Assembly: GCA_019671135.1 (NCBI GenBank) | Contig: JAHRHY010000019.1 | Coordinates: forward strand, 496,001-560,000 | Direction of reading: 5' to 3' | From: Linnemannia hyalina | Taxonomy: Eukaryota > Mortierellomycota > Mortierellomycetes > Mortierellales > Mortierellaceae | DNA: 64,000 nt | Shown: positions 47,797-59,842 of the stretch, piece after piece | How the letters are laid out: the number at the start of each line of letters is the position of its first letter | Numbering within the stretch: the first letter of the stretch is position 1 | Made by a program: the position numbers and the translations under genes | Notes under the pieces: generated by a model | The model's database searches: none | Told to the model about the DNA's origin: nothing | The model's input: only the letters and a program-made list of their open reading frames with translations

Positions 47797-50385
47797 ATGG
47801 ACCCCAACTCGACAACTGCTGTGGCCCGTCTCCACGCCGTGCAGAACCACCTCTCTATCCAGCCCTGCTTTCAGCGCCATGCCATCCACAACGACCAGCC
47901 CACCGGTCCCGCAGATCTGGCTCGTGAGCGCGCCAACTCTTCCTTCAAGGTCGAGGACATGACTGAGGTCATCCTCCGCGGCAAGGAGAACGTCGAGGCC
48001 CTCGTAAGGATTCTTTTACATTTGAAAGAACATTTCTTCGTGTCGCTTTCTTGTCATGAACCAGCAGCTGTTATTAACCATGACAATGATGTTATCAATG
48101 TACTGTAGAGCTTGGCGTACCAAATGATCCAGAGAGATCCTGATCTGCGCATGCGCGAGGGCCACCATTACGACTTGACCCGTGCCGAGGACCGCGAGCA
48201 GACGATGCGTCAGATTGCACGCACCATCGAGCTCAAGAAGCAAATCAAGGACCCTCGTCTCCGTCAGGCCCTGTTTATGGCCATGGCTTTCTACTCCGAG
48301 TCGTACTCGATGAGGATGTACGTCCATGACATGCTGTTCAAGCAGGCCTTGATGCTCTTTGGAACCTCGGAGCAGCAGGACAAGTGGATGGACGATATCG
48401 AGAACTGGAGAGTCATTGGATGCTTTGCGATGGTACGTTTTCTATCGATCAATTGTTTGTTAACGACCCGTCCTCATTCCTTGCTTACTTTACTTTCTGT
48501 GCAGTGACATGCGGTTTTCTTACATTGGTATGGACGTGGAACAGTTGTACATATTCACACATACACTAAGCTGACTCTCCTTTTTTCTCTTCAACATTTA
48601 GACTGAGTTGGGACATTCGTCCAACTTGCGTGGATTGGAGACTACCTCGACCTTCGACCGTGCCGCCAACGAGTTTGTGATCCATTCGCCCACCTTGACC
48701 TCCACCAAGTGGTGGATCGGAATGTCTGGCGAGACCGCCACACATACCGGTAAGCGAACCCTCCCTTATTCATGGAAAAGGAGACATTGCTTTTTCATTT
48801 CTCTCTCCCACGCAGGAATCATTAATCTGTGTTGGGTTAAAGTTCTCATTGTCACTTTTGTCACTTTACACGAGAGCCACATCTTCTCCACATAATTTGA
48901 GACAAGATTCGAAGAACTAACACGGTTTGCCCACGCTTCTAACTAATAGTCGCTATTTGCCAGACGGTCGTCGATGGCGAGAACCACGGCATCAACTGGT
49001 TCATTGTCCCCCTCCGTGACCCCAAGACCGGTCGTCTCTTGCCCGGAGTTACCTGTGGTGATATCGGTCACAAGTCTTCCCGCCAGGGTCTCGACAACGG
49101 CTGGATCCAGTTCACCTCAGTCCGCATCCCCCGCGAGAACATGCTGATGAAGTGGGCCTCGATGAGCCCCGAGGGAGAGTTCACCCCTTCGCCTAACCCC
49201 ATCCTCTCCTATGCCACCTTGATTCCCGAGCGCTTCACTATTCTCAGCGGCTCTCAAGTTGTCCTTGGCCAGACCTTGACGATCGCTATCCGCTATGGAG
49301 CAGTCCGTCGCCAGGGTAACCATGACGAGCAGATTCTGGATTACCAGACCCACTACACCAGCTTGATGCCCGGACTTTCGTTCATCTACATGTTGAACAT
49401 TGTCGACCGCGAGCTATTTGAAAAGTGGGACGAAGTTGCCGAGTATGCCCAGACCGATGCCGGTGCCTTTATGCGTGAGATCCCCGATCAGCACGGAGTC
49501 TCCGCTGGTTTCAAGGGAGCCCTTGCGTGGTATGCCACCGACGTCCTTGAGTCCTGCCGCCGTGCCTGCGGTGGTCACGCCTACTCATCCTACAACTCTA
49601 TTGCTGGTTTGATTGGCGATTACGGTGTCGTTACCACCGGAGGTGGAGACAACGTCGTCTTGATGCAGCAGTCTGCTCGTTACCTTATCACGGCTCTCAA
49701 GTGGGCTCAAGAAGGCCAGGAGGTTGTTGGCTCGGTCAGCTACCTCAACGACTACAAGAAGATCTTGTCGAACCCCAAGACCTCGTTCCAGGATCCTCGC
49801 GACTTGCTCAGTCACGAGTTTGTGATTGATGCCTTGACCTGGGCGTGCGCCAAGAAGGCGACCGATCTGGCGGCGATCTTGGCAGAGGCTGGCAAGTCCA
49901 ACTTTGACCAGGCTTGGAACACCAACCAAACCGAGCTTGTCCGTCTTGCCGATGTTCATGCCTGGAGATACTTCTTGATCCTCTACCAGCGCGGTATCGA
50001 TCGTGAGAAGCACACCTCCGTCTATGGTATGCTCCGCAAGATGGGTCAGTTGATGAGCACTTTCGCTCTCCGCAAGCACTTGGATCTGTTCTTGGAGGAG
50101 GGTTACTTTGATGGAACCCATGCCAAGCATATCCGCCAGTTGTTCTTGGACCAATGCAAGGACCTCCGTCAGGATGCTGTCCCCTTGGTCGATGCCTGGG
50201 TCATCCCTGACTTTGTGATCAAGGCCCCCATTGGCAAGTACGATGGTAACATCTACCCTGCTTACTTTGGCACTGTCAACGCTGCCCAGAAGTCGTTCGA
50301 GCCCCCAGCATACTGGCACAAGTATGCTGCTCCCTTGCTCAACGCCCCTCGTCCTAGCGATGAGAAGAAGGGCTGCAAGTGCTAG
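47797..50385 (+). CDS. POX1: Acyl-CoA oxidase with N-terminal PTS2
   Basis: Four exons (47797-48003, 48109-48432, 48602-48749, 48950-50385) join in phase to 704 residues. Acyl-CoA oxidase catalyses the first, H2O2-producing step of peroxisomal beta-oxidation with FAD. Blocks: LMLFGTSEQQDKWMDDIENW, TELGHSSNLRGLETTSTFDR, FVIHSPTLTSTKWWIGMSGE, VPLRDPKTGRLLPGVTCGDI and CRRACGGHAYSSYNSI. Residues 11-19, RLHAVQNHL, match the PTS2 consensus (R/K)(L/V/I)x5(H/Q)(L/A), so import by PEX7 is likely. The C-terminus is GCKC, not a PTS1. Where related oxidases have the FEG(D/E)N segment with the catalytic Glu, this protein reads TTGGGDN (455-461). A TATA box and ATTC repeat precede the start. Confidence 0.92.
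47827..47853 (+). other. PTS2 peroxisomal targeting signal
   Basis: These codons encode RLHAVQNHL, an exact R-L-x5-H-L match near the N-terminus of the oxidase. The receptor gene PEX7 is also in the window. Confidence 0.65.
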
Positions 50386-50901
50386 ACTGTTCCCTTTCTC
50401 CCTGTATATCCAATCGCGCCTTCTCCACAACATAAACTAAATATATTATTGTACAAAGTATCTTCTCTATGCCACGCGCCTGTTCAATCTGAGAGATTGA
50501 TTAGCAATTGGTGTAAGTATGCAGCTCCGGCTAAGTGTATCCGGGGAGTATGTAACGTTGTCCGTCGCCATTTTTCCCCTCCGAACACAGCGGCGCGAGC
50601 GGTCATTGGGCTAGAGAAGATAATTTTTGTTTGGATGGGGAAGAGAGTGTCTGTGTGGAGTCGATTGTGAGCTGCGACAGGGGTTAGAGTGAGAGTGGAG
50701 GTGATCGGCCGTCACGATTGGAGGGGATCGAACTCCGGTCTGCCCAACTGTTCAAAATACTCACGACTTTGGACAAGTTCATTCATGCACAAAAAGGTCA
50801 TTCATTCTCTTTCTTCTCTCTTCTTATTTTCTTCTCTTCATCACACTTTTTGTTCTCACTTCACACCCCACTCTTTTTTTTTTTTTCACTCAACAAATAA
50901 T
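50386..50901. other. Region between the oxidase and the SDR gene
   Basis: This is a tandem gene arrangement. The stretch holds the oxidase 3' flank and a CT-rich SDR leader ending in a T run at 50875-50886. A tRNA T-arm look-alike at about 50725-50740 does not fold into a tRNA. I saw no gene. Confidence 0.45.
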
Positions 50902-52112
50902 ATGTCGTCGTCTATGCACACCTCGTCGCTCTTTGACGTCAAGGACAAGGTCGTCCTCGTCACTGGAGGCAGCCGTGGGTAAGTCAACGACACCTCTCTC
51001 TCCTTCTCCCCACCGTCCTCCGTTTCCGCACCTCTCTACGCTCTTCCTCCATAACACCCAGCATGTCATTAAAGCCGCCTCCACTAACCAACTACACCCA
51101 TCTCCTCCCTCTCACTTTCCCCAATACAGAATCGGATTGATGATCGCACACGGATTTGTGGTCAACGGCGCAAAGGTCTACATCTCGTCGCGCTCGGCCA
51201 AGGTCTGTGACAAGGTTGCCGAGGAGTTGTCCAAGCTCGGTCCTGGTCAGTGTATCTCTATCCCTGCGGACCTCCAGAGCCTCGACGAGGTCAAGCGTCT
51301 CACCGCCGAGATTACCAAGCGTGAATCCAGTAAGCTTTTTTTTTGAGGATTGAAGGATGAGGAGGGGAAAAGGGCGGAGAGTGGGAGTTGATGGCATGCT
51401 TCTTTTAAGTGAATTGGATATTGACGATTGCTTTTGTGCTCTTGTCTTTGTGTGTGAATAGAGCTCCATGTCTTGATCAACAACGCCGGTGCTACTGTAA
51501 GTCTATCGCATTGTTCTCACGCATTGATAATCCCTTCAAAAATCCATTCAAAATGTTTACATTCAACGTCTCTCTAACCTCCCACATCCTCCACTTTCTT
51601 ATCAATGACCATGTACATGATAGTGGGGAGAGTCGATTGCGACATACCCAGACCAAGCATTCGAAAAGGTCATGAACTTGAACCTCAAACGCGTCTTCTC
51701 CCTCACCCAAGCCCTCCTCCCCCTCCTCGACCTCGCCGCAACCCCCGCCCACCCAGCCTCGATCATCAACATCGGCTCCGTCGACGGAATCCATATTCCC
51801 ACCCAGGAGACCTACGCCTACTCGGCTTCCAAGGCCGCCCTCCACCAAATGACTCGTGTCATGGCCGGACACCTGGGTGCTCGTCATATTACTTGCAATG
51901 CTATTGCGCCTGGTCCCTTTGAGTCCAAGATGATGGCACAGACGTTGAAGGATTTTGGAGAGCAGATTGTGGGAAATGTGCCATTGGGACGAATTGGACA
52001 GCCCGAGGATGTTGCAGCTACGGCGATTTATTTGGCGTCTAGGGCTGGTGCCTACACCACAGGGGCTGTTATCCCTGTTGATGGCGGTACCTTGGTCAAG
52101 GCCAAGCACTAA
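50902..52112 (+). CDS. Short-chain dehydrogenase/reductase
   Basis: Four exons (50902-50978, 51130-51329, 51462-51496, 51624-52112) join in phase to 266 residues, the usual SDR length. The cofactor motif TGGSRGIG (21-28) is rebuilt across the first junction. The structural NNAG is in the 35-nt third exon (LHVLINNAGAT). The active-site Ser is in INIGSVDGIH and the Tyr-x3-Lys in AYSASKAALHQM, followed by the family block NAIAPGPFESKM. The basic residues after the Gly motif (YISSRSAK) suggest NADP(H). The closest style is the 3-oxoacyl reductase / rhamnolipid RhlG-like group. It lies 516 bp downstream of the acyl-CoA oxidase, but its C-terminus (KAKH) is not a good PTS1. The substrate is unknown. 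Confidence 0.87.
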
Positions 52113-52346
52113 AGCATTGGATGGCAGTTCTTGAGTGCCAAGTCTTGTAGTTGGTTTTGCCATGTAGAGATTCATAAACACAAATATCTTCAGTATTCTT
52201 TTTCTACGCATTTTTGTTTATTACTTTTTCACAAGTGTCTTGAACGAACATTGGGTTCCATTGAAGGGACCAATAATTAGAAGCACAATTAAAGTGGGAC
52301 AGATAGCAAGGAGCAAAAAGAATCGCTATTCTCGTTAAAAATAGGT

Positions 52347-53077
52347 CTAGAGAACGAGGAGAGATCCAAGAAGGGCGACGCCAGCTGCAGCAACATATCC
52401 GATAGTCGATCCAATGCGGAGTCCAGATGCAGCTCCACCAACGGCTGGGGCTGGGGGTGCACGGACATTGATACTCGCCTTCCAGTAGTAGATGCTGGCA
52501 GCTCCAGTGGTGGGGGCAGTGACCCCGGTCGAAGGCTGAGGGACAGCTGAGGTGCCGGTTATGGCAGTTGTGTTGGGTGTTCCGGGTATCACAATCATGC
52601 TCAGCTATTGTTTGGTCAGTTCAGGTACAACAAGGGCAAAGGGTGAGTTGGATTGATCGAGATAGTTGATAAGACCTAAGTTGCACCTGTTCATATAACA
52701 AATAAAGCGTGTGGAGTAGGGCGAAGAAGGGGGGTCACTTTACGACGTAGGAACCAGCGGGGTAGATGTCAGCGCTGACATTCCAGAGCTGTCTGGGGGT
52801 CACGAGGTTGGGCTGTTTGATGTCAGCAATGGTCGTGTTTCCTGACCCGTCCTTCTTGGCAGCCGTGATCACGATCGAGCCTACACTCCGTCAAGAACAG
52901 TACAAGGAAAGGGTTAGAAAGAGATGGATATGCGGCGAAGGGTACAGGTTAAAGTGGAGGAGTGTGGGTGTATGTGTGGGTGAATAAGTGGGAGGGAGAA
53001 AGAGAGAGGCGACAACCAAAGAGCCCCCATGTTGTAAACAAGAGCAAACCAACAACATCAAAAAAACAAACATCACC

Positions 53078-53109
<32 letters not shown>

Positions 53110-53387
53110 GACATACTCATGGGTTGTCCGTCAGTAAGAGTGGCCGAGATGGAGACGAACGAGTTCTGGACGACAGTCAAGCCGTCAAAGACAGAGCTGA
53201 CCACCAACCCAGGGGTGTTTACCCACACGGGCACTGTAGGGGTGGGCACGGCTGCAGGTGCGGTGCTGGTGGGGTTGACGGGGGCTCCTGAGGCGGTGGT
53301 CGAGGTGACTTGAGCGGTGGAGGTGCCGGCGAGGTACTGGAGGCAGGCGATGCTGACCAATGCAATGGACGAGAATGTGGACTTCAT
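52347..53387 (-). CDS. Secreted Ser/Thr-rich GPI-anchor-type surface protein
   Basis: Three exons (53117-53387, 52744-52880, 52347-52604) join in phase to 221 residues. The N-terminus is a signal peptide (MKSTFSSIALVSIACLQYLA, cut near GTSTAQ). A Thr/Pro/Ala-rich linker and a beta-rich central part follow (VVQNSFVSISATLTDGQP; TTIADIKQPNLVTPRQLWNV; DIYPAGSYVVK). After a Thr/Pro linker come small residues (GGAASG, likely omega site) and an uncharged C-terminal tail (TIGYVAAAGVALLGSLLVL), as in GPI proteins. Such proteins sit in the plasma membrane or cell wall. The function is unknown. The first intron carries a (CAA)11 repeat. Confidence 0.78.
53077..53109 (+). repeat. (CAA)11 microsatellite
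   Basis: A perfect CAA trinucleotide run lies inside the first intron of the GPI-type gene, just downstream of its donor site. Confidence 0.85.
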
Positions 53388-54382
53388 TATTGAGTGGCGG
53401 TATGTGCTTTTTCTATTCAGGAACGAGTCGAGTGAGAGAGTAAGACTGTTAAAGAACAAGAGCTGTGCGGAGCTGGTTGTAAAAAAAGAAAGGCTGTTCC
53501 GGTATATGGTATGTGGAGGGGAAACCCTATCATTGTTATCACTTGCGCGACTCGCTTTATCTCTGTGTCGCTTTTACTCACCTTTGTGGAGAAGGAAGTG
53601 AGTGATGGAAATGAGTGATGTTGATTCAAGTGGAAAAAAGTGATGGGTATAGGGAGTGGAATGCAAGAAAAGAAAGAGTCGGAGGAGAGAGAAGGAAGAG
53701 TCAGAGGTGGCAAGGAAAAAAGGGGGAATAGGAGGTCGTAAGGTCGGCGTGTCTGCGCGCGTGTGAGTGTGGAGAGATGGAGGGGGTGGTGAAGGGGAAA
53801 CAAAAAAAGTCTAAAGAAAAGGAAAAAAGAAGAAGAACGAGCAGTTCATCCGTCCGTTTATGTATCATCGCAGCATCCGCCTTCATTCCCCCCTGAACAA
53901 CAACAACTCTTCCCATTCCCCCCCCAACGGCCCTCTCGCTGTGTCTGTGTTGGTTGGTTCACTCATATTCCCTATTGCATGGCTCCCTTCTATTTTGTTT
54001 GCGCCAACAACCTCTCTCTTCTACATACTCACACGCATATACAAAGTCAAGAACGCGTCGTACAAAGCAAGTGAGCACTTTCACTTTCTCCTCTTTCCGT
54101 GTGTGTTGGGTGCCCCTTGCCCTGCCTCTGTTCTTCTTTATTTCTTGTCTTTCCAGCAGTCAAACATAGTTGTGAATAAGCGTTGAGAGCACACACACAA
54201 TAAACGAACAACGAATGAATAAACAACAACCGAACAACAACACATGCTATTTCATATTTATCCTGAGGGATGGGTTCTATCTTCTATGTTCACAATTGTG
54301 CACCGAACACAAGCATAAATATATTTATATTTCACTTTCTTTGTCTTGCCTTTGCCTGTTGGCTTTGTGTCCAATTGGTGTC
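53388..54382. other. Promoter of the GPI-type gene and 3' flank of the hydrolase
   Basis: Both flanking genes are on the minus strand. A CT-rich leader on the minus strand spans about 53580-53840. I saw no separate gene. Confidence 0.4.
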
Positions 54383-57300
54383 CTATGCGGACATGGTTGG
54401 TAAGTACTCCCAGTGATTGCCCCAGTACCTATAACGGTTGAACCACAGATAGGAGAACGTGTGAGTAGTGCGGTTCAAGGAATGAGGAAGCACGTACCAA
54501 AAAAAAAAAGTATAGTTCAGATATTTACCCAGCAGCAAGGATCCCGCCTGCGCCCTTCCACGCCATCTCAGGTCCTGTAATAACTACAAATCACATACGC
54601 GAAACCAGATACCATTGCAGCACATATCAGTAACTGTTCTACATGATCTTCATTTTCACATAGAAAGCACAAAAGTGGAAGAGAGAAACTTACTCCAGTC
54701 AGGCACCAGCATGCCGGTTCGCTTAGGGAACAGTCTGGCAGCAGTTTCCAGTCCTTGAGGGTCGAGTCCTGCAATCACCATCGCTAGATTGGACGGTCCC
54801 GAGGGGCGGATCATTAAGAGACCTGTGCCTGGTTGATGGAAGTCTTGGTTGGTGGGGTGGATGGAGACAGTGCCCTCCTCTGTGTCAATTGTAACTACAT
54901 GTGCACCATGGATAAGGTATAGAGTTAGGCGATGCTGCGGATGTCCGTAAGAAAGGTTCAAAGTAAGAAGGTGTTCAAAGTATAGTTAGCTACCTTCTGA
55001 ACCTCCAAGAACAAGGCGGGTGGCACTGTTCTGGTGTCCAGCTCCAATAAGGACAAGATTCACCCTCTCGCCCTCCTCCTTCATGCCCGAAGTGACCTCT
55101 CCATATTTGTCAAGGAACTCGTTGTCCGTAAGGACCTCGACGTCACCGCGTCCGTACTGATAAATATCATGCGCCACCAATTTGGCGACCCTGTCGGCTG
55201 TCCTCACAAAGTGTGCGCCGTCGAAGTGAGTTCCGAGGACAATCACGACACGCTTTTCCAAGACCTGGATCGCAGGTCCGTATGTCTCTCGATGCCTCTC
55301 ATGTTGCTTCCATCCGTCATTTCCAGCAATCTATAAGACGATACACAAAAACGGGGTAAAACCAAACAATATAGTTAACACCAGACAGAGTAGCTTTGCC
55401 TACTAAGGTTTTTGTGTTCAGTGCCATACAGCTCCTGCACGAACCTTCCAAAGCTGTCCCTTCTTGGACGACCGTCTTTCCTCGCGGACAAAGGAACCAG
55501 ATCCAGACATGACTCTCTCAGTCATATCAAAGGAAGTTCCGTCTATCACCAACTTCCCGATACGCTCCCGAGGTTGTTGTTGCTGAAGCTCCAAATACAA
55601 GTCTGAGAATGCAAAGCGGCGGATGTTGATCGTCGCTATAATCCAAGTCGGCAGCTCCCCTCCATGGTCACGCTTCACAATCTCTAGCTTCATGGTTCCT
55701 TTCCTATAACAGCAAACAACAAGCACCAGGTGATGGTTAGGTTCGAAACAACTAAATATCATAGCTACAATAGAATGAGCATTACCGGTAGGGAATGCGG
55801 AGCTGCTCTACTTGAATCCCGCATTTCGATCCCATGCCAGCAGGGTTGACAACCGTGATCACACAAGTGTCAGGGAAGGATGGACGGACGACTGTCTTCA
55901 CTTCCTCGCGTGTCGGGTTTTCATCTGCCAATGTGACAATGGTGTCGTGCAAGTGCGTTTGCAAGAAAATGGTCATGACAGCATCCTGTAATACGCCCGT
56001 GAACCAATGGCCCTGGCCCGGAACCTCTGACAACCTACAGTTCATAAAAGCGAACGCAATATCGAATGAGTGCCATGGAGAAACATATCCATGTGTGAAG
56101 GAAGTGCATTGATATCCCTGAGGTCCTTGTTGCAGGTTGGTGAGTGACAATACCGAATCGCAGAGGTGTTGTGTGCGTTTTCTTGTCCTAACCGGACCAT
56201 CTTCCTGGAATGGAATGGAGGAACGTTGTCGTCCACACTTCCCGTCCTCGCCAAGATAGGAATTCCCACCTAATTAAAGTAAGAACGGCAAACCGTCGTT
56301 AGTAATGAATGTCCAAACCTCTGGTTAATCGAGTAAAAGAAATTGGCAGAAAAAAAAGATGTTTACGGTATTCGACATGTGCACATCGTTGTCAAATTCG
56401 ATGATCGACGACTCTAATATCTGTAAAACAAAAAATGTCACGCCAATTAGTACTATCAGTCGATGTATTCTCCTGGTAGGGAAGGAAATAAAGAAGCCAA
56501 AACTCTGCAATGTATGTATGCAGCCTTACTCCTCGCAGATGTGCGTCCGTGTAGGAATTGCTCAGCCAGCCCGAGAAGGGGACGTAATGCTTGATGTTGA
56601 CATAGCCAGCCGCAGGTGTGGCTATGAGAGGAAGAGGCAAACGGTCAACCGAGTGCGATCTTATATTAGCCCTCAGTCTACATTTGAAGGAGTTTGAGTT
56701 CAAATCACCTTTGAAAAAGCATCATACCTGCAATCGCCTTATCCGGAAAGTGCGTCGCCAAATACCAAGCACCTTGTCCACCATTGCTGTGTCCTACACC
56801 GATGCGATAGTAACAAGAGAGAAACATATTGTCAGTCTACTTTCCTACGATTCCTCCCTCATCATGCGTACACATAGCTCACAGAGTTTCCTCAAAATTA
56901 CCAGCCATGAACAATCTGTTGGGGTCCGGTTTAATTCCTGGGAGACCCTTCAAGTGCTCTGGAACTCCTGGCAAGTGAGCGGCCAAACTGTCGATCGCAT
57001 TCATGACGTTCTTGATACTCGCTCCGTGCCAGTCATAGCCCCTATGGATGTTGACATCAATTCTTGCATTTAGCCCGCATATCAGGAATTGCGCGTAAAT
57101 TCAACGAGCCAGAAGGTAAACTTACCATGGCGAACGTCCTGTAGGCAGCACGATCTAGTAGAAAAATGGCAGTGGTTGGTTGTTAATGTAGCTGAAAGTA
57201 AAGGGTTGGTACATGACGACAAGTTTTTGATGAATAATACCCAAGTTCGTTCCCTCTGAGTATATTCTGTCAGCCAGAACGGCGACTGAGCAGTTTCGAC

Positions 57301-59064
57301 ACCTATCAGAGTCGAAAAAAGTATATGTGAGCTATCATACGTCGTTTTCCAAATCTTCACTACAATACTCCTAAAGGAAAAGTTACCTGCACCATGAAGG
57401 GCAACGAGGACAGGGGCGGAACTGGAGGGTTGAGACTCGGGGTTGCTTGGAGGGATAGCGGCAGCATAGTGGACGGTACCGTCAAAGTCTCGGAAGGTAT
57501 ATATGTAGGGTTCACCCCATTTACGCTGCGCGATAGGAAGCGCCTCTGTCGTCAAATATCCGATAGGTCCTTCTCCCGGTTGGTCGGGCAACAATGTTTC
57601 CACCTCAAACCTCAGGGTGAACTCTTCACCACGGTACTCATCCCCCGCAGCTCTAGACCCAGAGAGTCTCCTGAGTCTAATAGCAATTGGACGGTGAGTC
57701 GAGGGAAAGATACGTATGCCGTCCTTGTCCTGATTTGCGAGTTGTGCTTCAAAGACCCGAGATCCGCGGAGAAGCTTGACAGACTTTACAACAACAGACT
57801 GCCCGCCGACGTTCCGGAGTGCCACACTAATGTATTCTCCTGCAAGAACTCCATCTACAGCATCCATGACAATGATTCCTCCAGTTCCTTCCTTCACAAC
57901 CTGAGCCATAGGCTGGTACGATCCACGAGATCCCTCGTGTCCATAAGGGAACGGCAACCTCACCTCGCACTTGAATTTGGATGGAGGTGGTAGGATGACG
58001 CCTCCAAAGATACGGACTTCATGGACGACGCGTACCGATAGAGTGTGTTTCGAACCAGGCTGGAGTCTTAGAGTGTGTCGGGTGAGTCCATAGCCGTACC
58101 AGTCTCCCGAGAGTCGTTCATCGTCCACATAGAAATCACCGACATTCTCTAACTGGATCGTGATGGATACTAATCCGTCGCTGCTGGTATCTCCTTCGCC
58201 AAGTTTGATATTAGGGACGATGATTGTTGTCCGGGCCCATGCTTGGAACTGGTTGAACCCCCATCCCAAAAACAACTGATTGAACTCCCACCTATTTTCG
58301 CAAGAATTGAAGGAGGTGGAGGTAAGGAGAATGAGCACAGTGATCAAAGAGCGGTATAAAGGCCCTTTATTATGCATCACAAGGGTCGCGTACTCGATGT
58401 CAGGATAATGGACGTTGACCCATCCGTGATGGTCCATTTTTGTTGTGTGCCAGCCCACAACACCATCTGGCGCCAGCTCTGACGGGAACTTTGCCTTGGC
58501 ATCGTACTCCAATTGTCTGAACCCTCCTACAATTGAGACAAGCAATAGAAGGCACGTTTTGATCAACATGTATGATAAGCAACTCTGTCAGCCTCGGTCG
58601 ATAGCAATAGGGGCTGATAACCAGCATGCAATCGATTGATCACTGAAACCCAGGGTCGTTATTTTACCAAATGCCTCCAGGGGATCGGCGCCGAAATCTT
58701 GTTCACGCATTCCTGTCGGGAACGGTCCTAGCACCTGGTTCAAGAAATAAATCAGTTATCGAGCAATTGAACCTCCGAGAGGGGGAGAACAACACCATTG
58801 GCACGCGCTTTTAAGTACCTGCCAGGTTGTGTCAATGTGGACGTATCGACCAGCATACTTTGCATAAGTTGCATCGTCAAGGTACGAGTCGTCCTCCTCA
58901 GCTCCCATAACAGTCTGGTGTGCTTTAGTCTCTTCCATATGGACGTTGGTCATGAGGGGTTGCTGCTGGTTGTGGACAATTGTGGAGGCGGTGACGGTGA
59001 GAGTGATTGAATGAAGAGGAATGGCAACGGCTGCTAGCATCAGCCAGCATGTTAGGGTCTTCAT
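54383..59064 (-). CDS. Secreted alpha/beta-hydrolase, prolyl-oligopeptidase (S9)-like, 17 exons
   Basis: Seventeen exons (minus strand, high to low: 58819-59064, 58668-58734, 58394-58526, 57387-58291, 57241-57302, 57126-57154, 56902-57041, 56728-56793, 56530-56621, 56367-56420, 56154-56269, 55786-56034, 55430-55703, 54994-55330, 54694-54894, 54529-54574, 54383-54428) join in phase to 1020 residues. It starts with a signal peptide (MKTLTCWLMLAAVAIPLHS). A large N-terminal beta domain leads to VLVALHGAG. The hydrolase fold has the nucleophile in GHSNGGQGAW (Ser530), an acid near D611/D612 (SVDDNVPP) and His646 (VPGQGHWFTG). The C-terminal part ends LAAG-YWGNHWEYLPTMSA, rebuilt across the last junction. 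It resembles long fungal secreted S9-type proteins. The substrate is unknown. Exon edges are hand-made, but every phase agrees. Confidence 0.8.
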
Positions 59065-59842
59065 GAATGTCACGAATGTGTTGACAAGGAGAAGTGAAGG
59101 GTGGTATGGTTTGGGGAAAAAATGAAAGAATGAGAAAAGTAAGAGAACCTTACCCCATCTCTCACTCCATACTTTTCTTCTGATGTGTGTCGAATGATTT
59201 CCAATCGTGGGAAAGATTTGCCGTCGTTCTGCGCTCACGGCTGGTTGTGCCTGGCAGAAGGCGATCCATGCTCAATGGCTAGGTCAGCAAAACCTGACAG
59301 CGGTAATGGTGTTGTTCAAACAGTCAGGCATGGTATCTTCGATCGCGTCCTTCGTCAGGAACGGCCGCAGCATTTTGACTATTCTACGTCTTTACTCTCG
59401 CTCGACCGATAACCTGAAGTTGTGAGCAGGAGATGCGTTTCCTTCATCTTCCAGTTCACTCCTTGCAAGACCAGGTGGTGAGTTTCCTGCGTGTGATCCC
59501 TTCCAGCTGAGCTGGTTGTCTCCACACCACAGCTACGGCGCGCCCACAGAACAGAAAAAAGCATAATGAGTCCTCTGCGAATGGGTCACGTGTAGAGTCG
59601 GCATGTGATAGGCAATGCACAAATTGCCCGGCTTTGAAAAGTACTTTTTCTTCCCCCAGACCCGTTTGACTTTCGGCCCTCTCTCTTATTACTCATTTCG
59701 CTTCTCCGCTCACCACGAACACACACTCACTCGCCAAGGACACATCGGGACAGTCGACTCTCATTCCTTCCTCACTACAAGAAGAAGCGCAGGAACAACT
59801 TTTTCTCATCAGCTTACCAAGAAACCAACCACCACAACCATC
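59065..59842. other. Divergent promoter of the hydrolase and PEX7
   Basis: This 778-bp region has a TCACGTG at 59586-59592 and a CT-rich PEX7 leader. I saw no gene. Confidence 0.45.

Noticed and set aside
50721..50745. GGATCGAACTCC, resembling a reversed tRNA T arm
   Set aside because: The stem does not pair, and no acceptor stem or D arm is found at the right distance.
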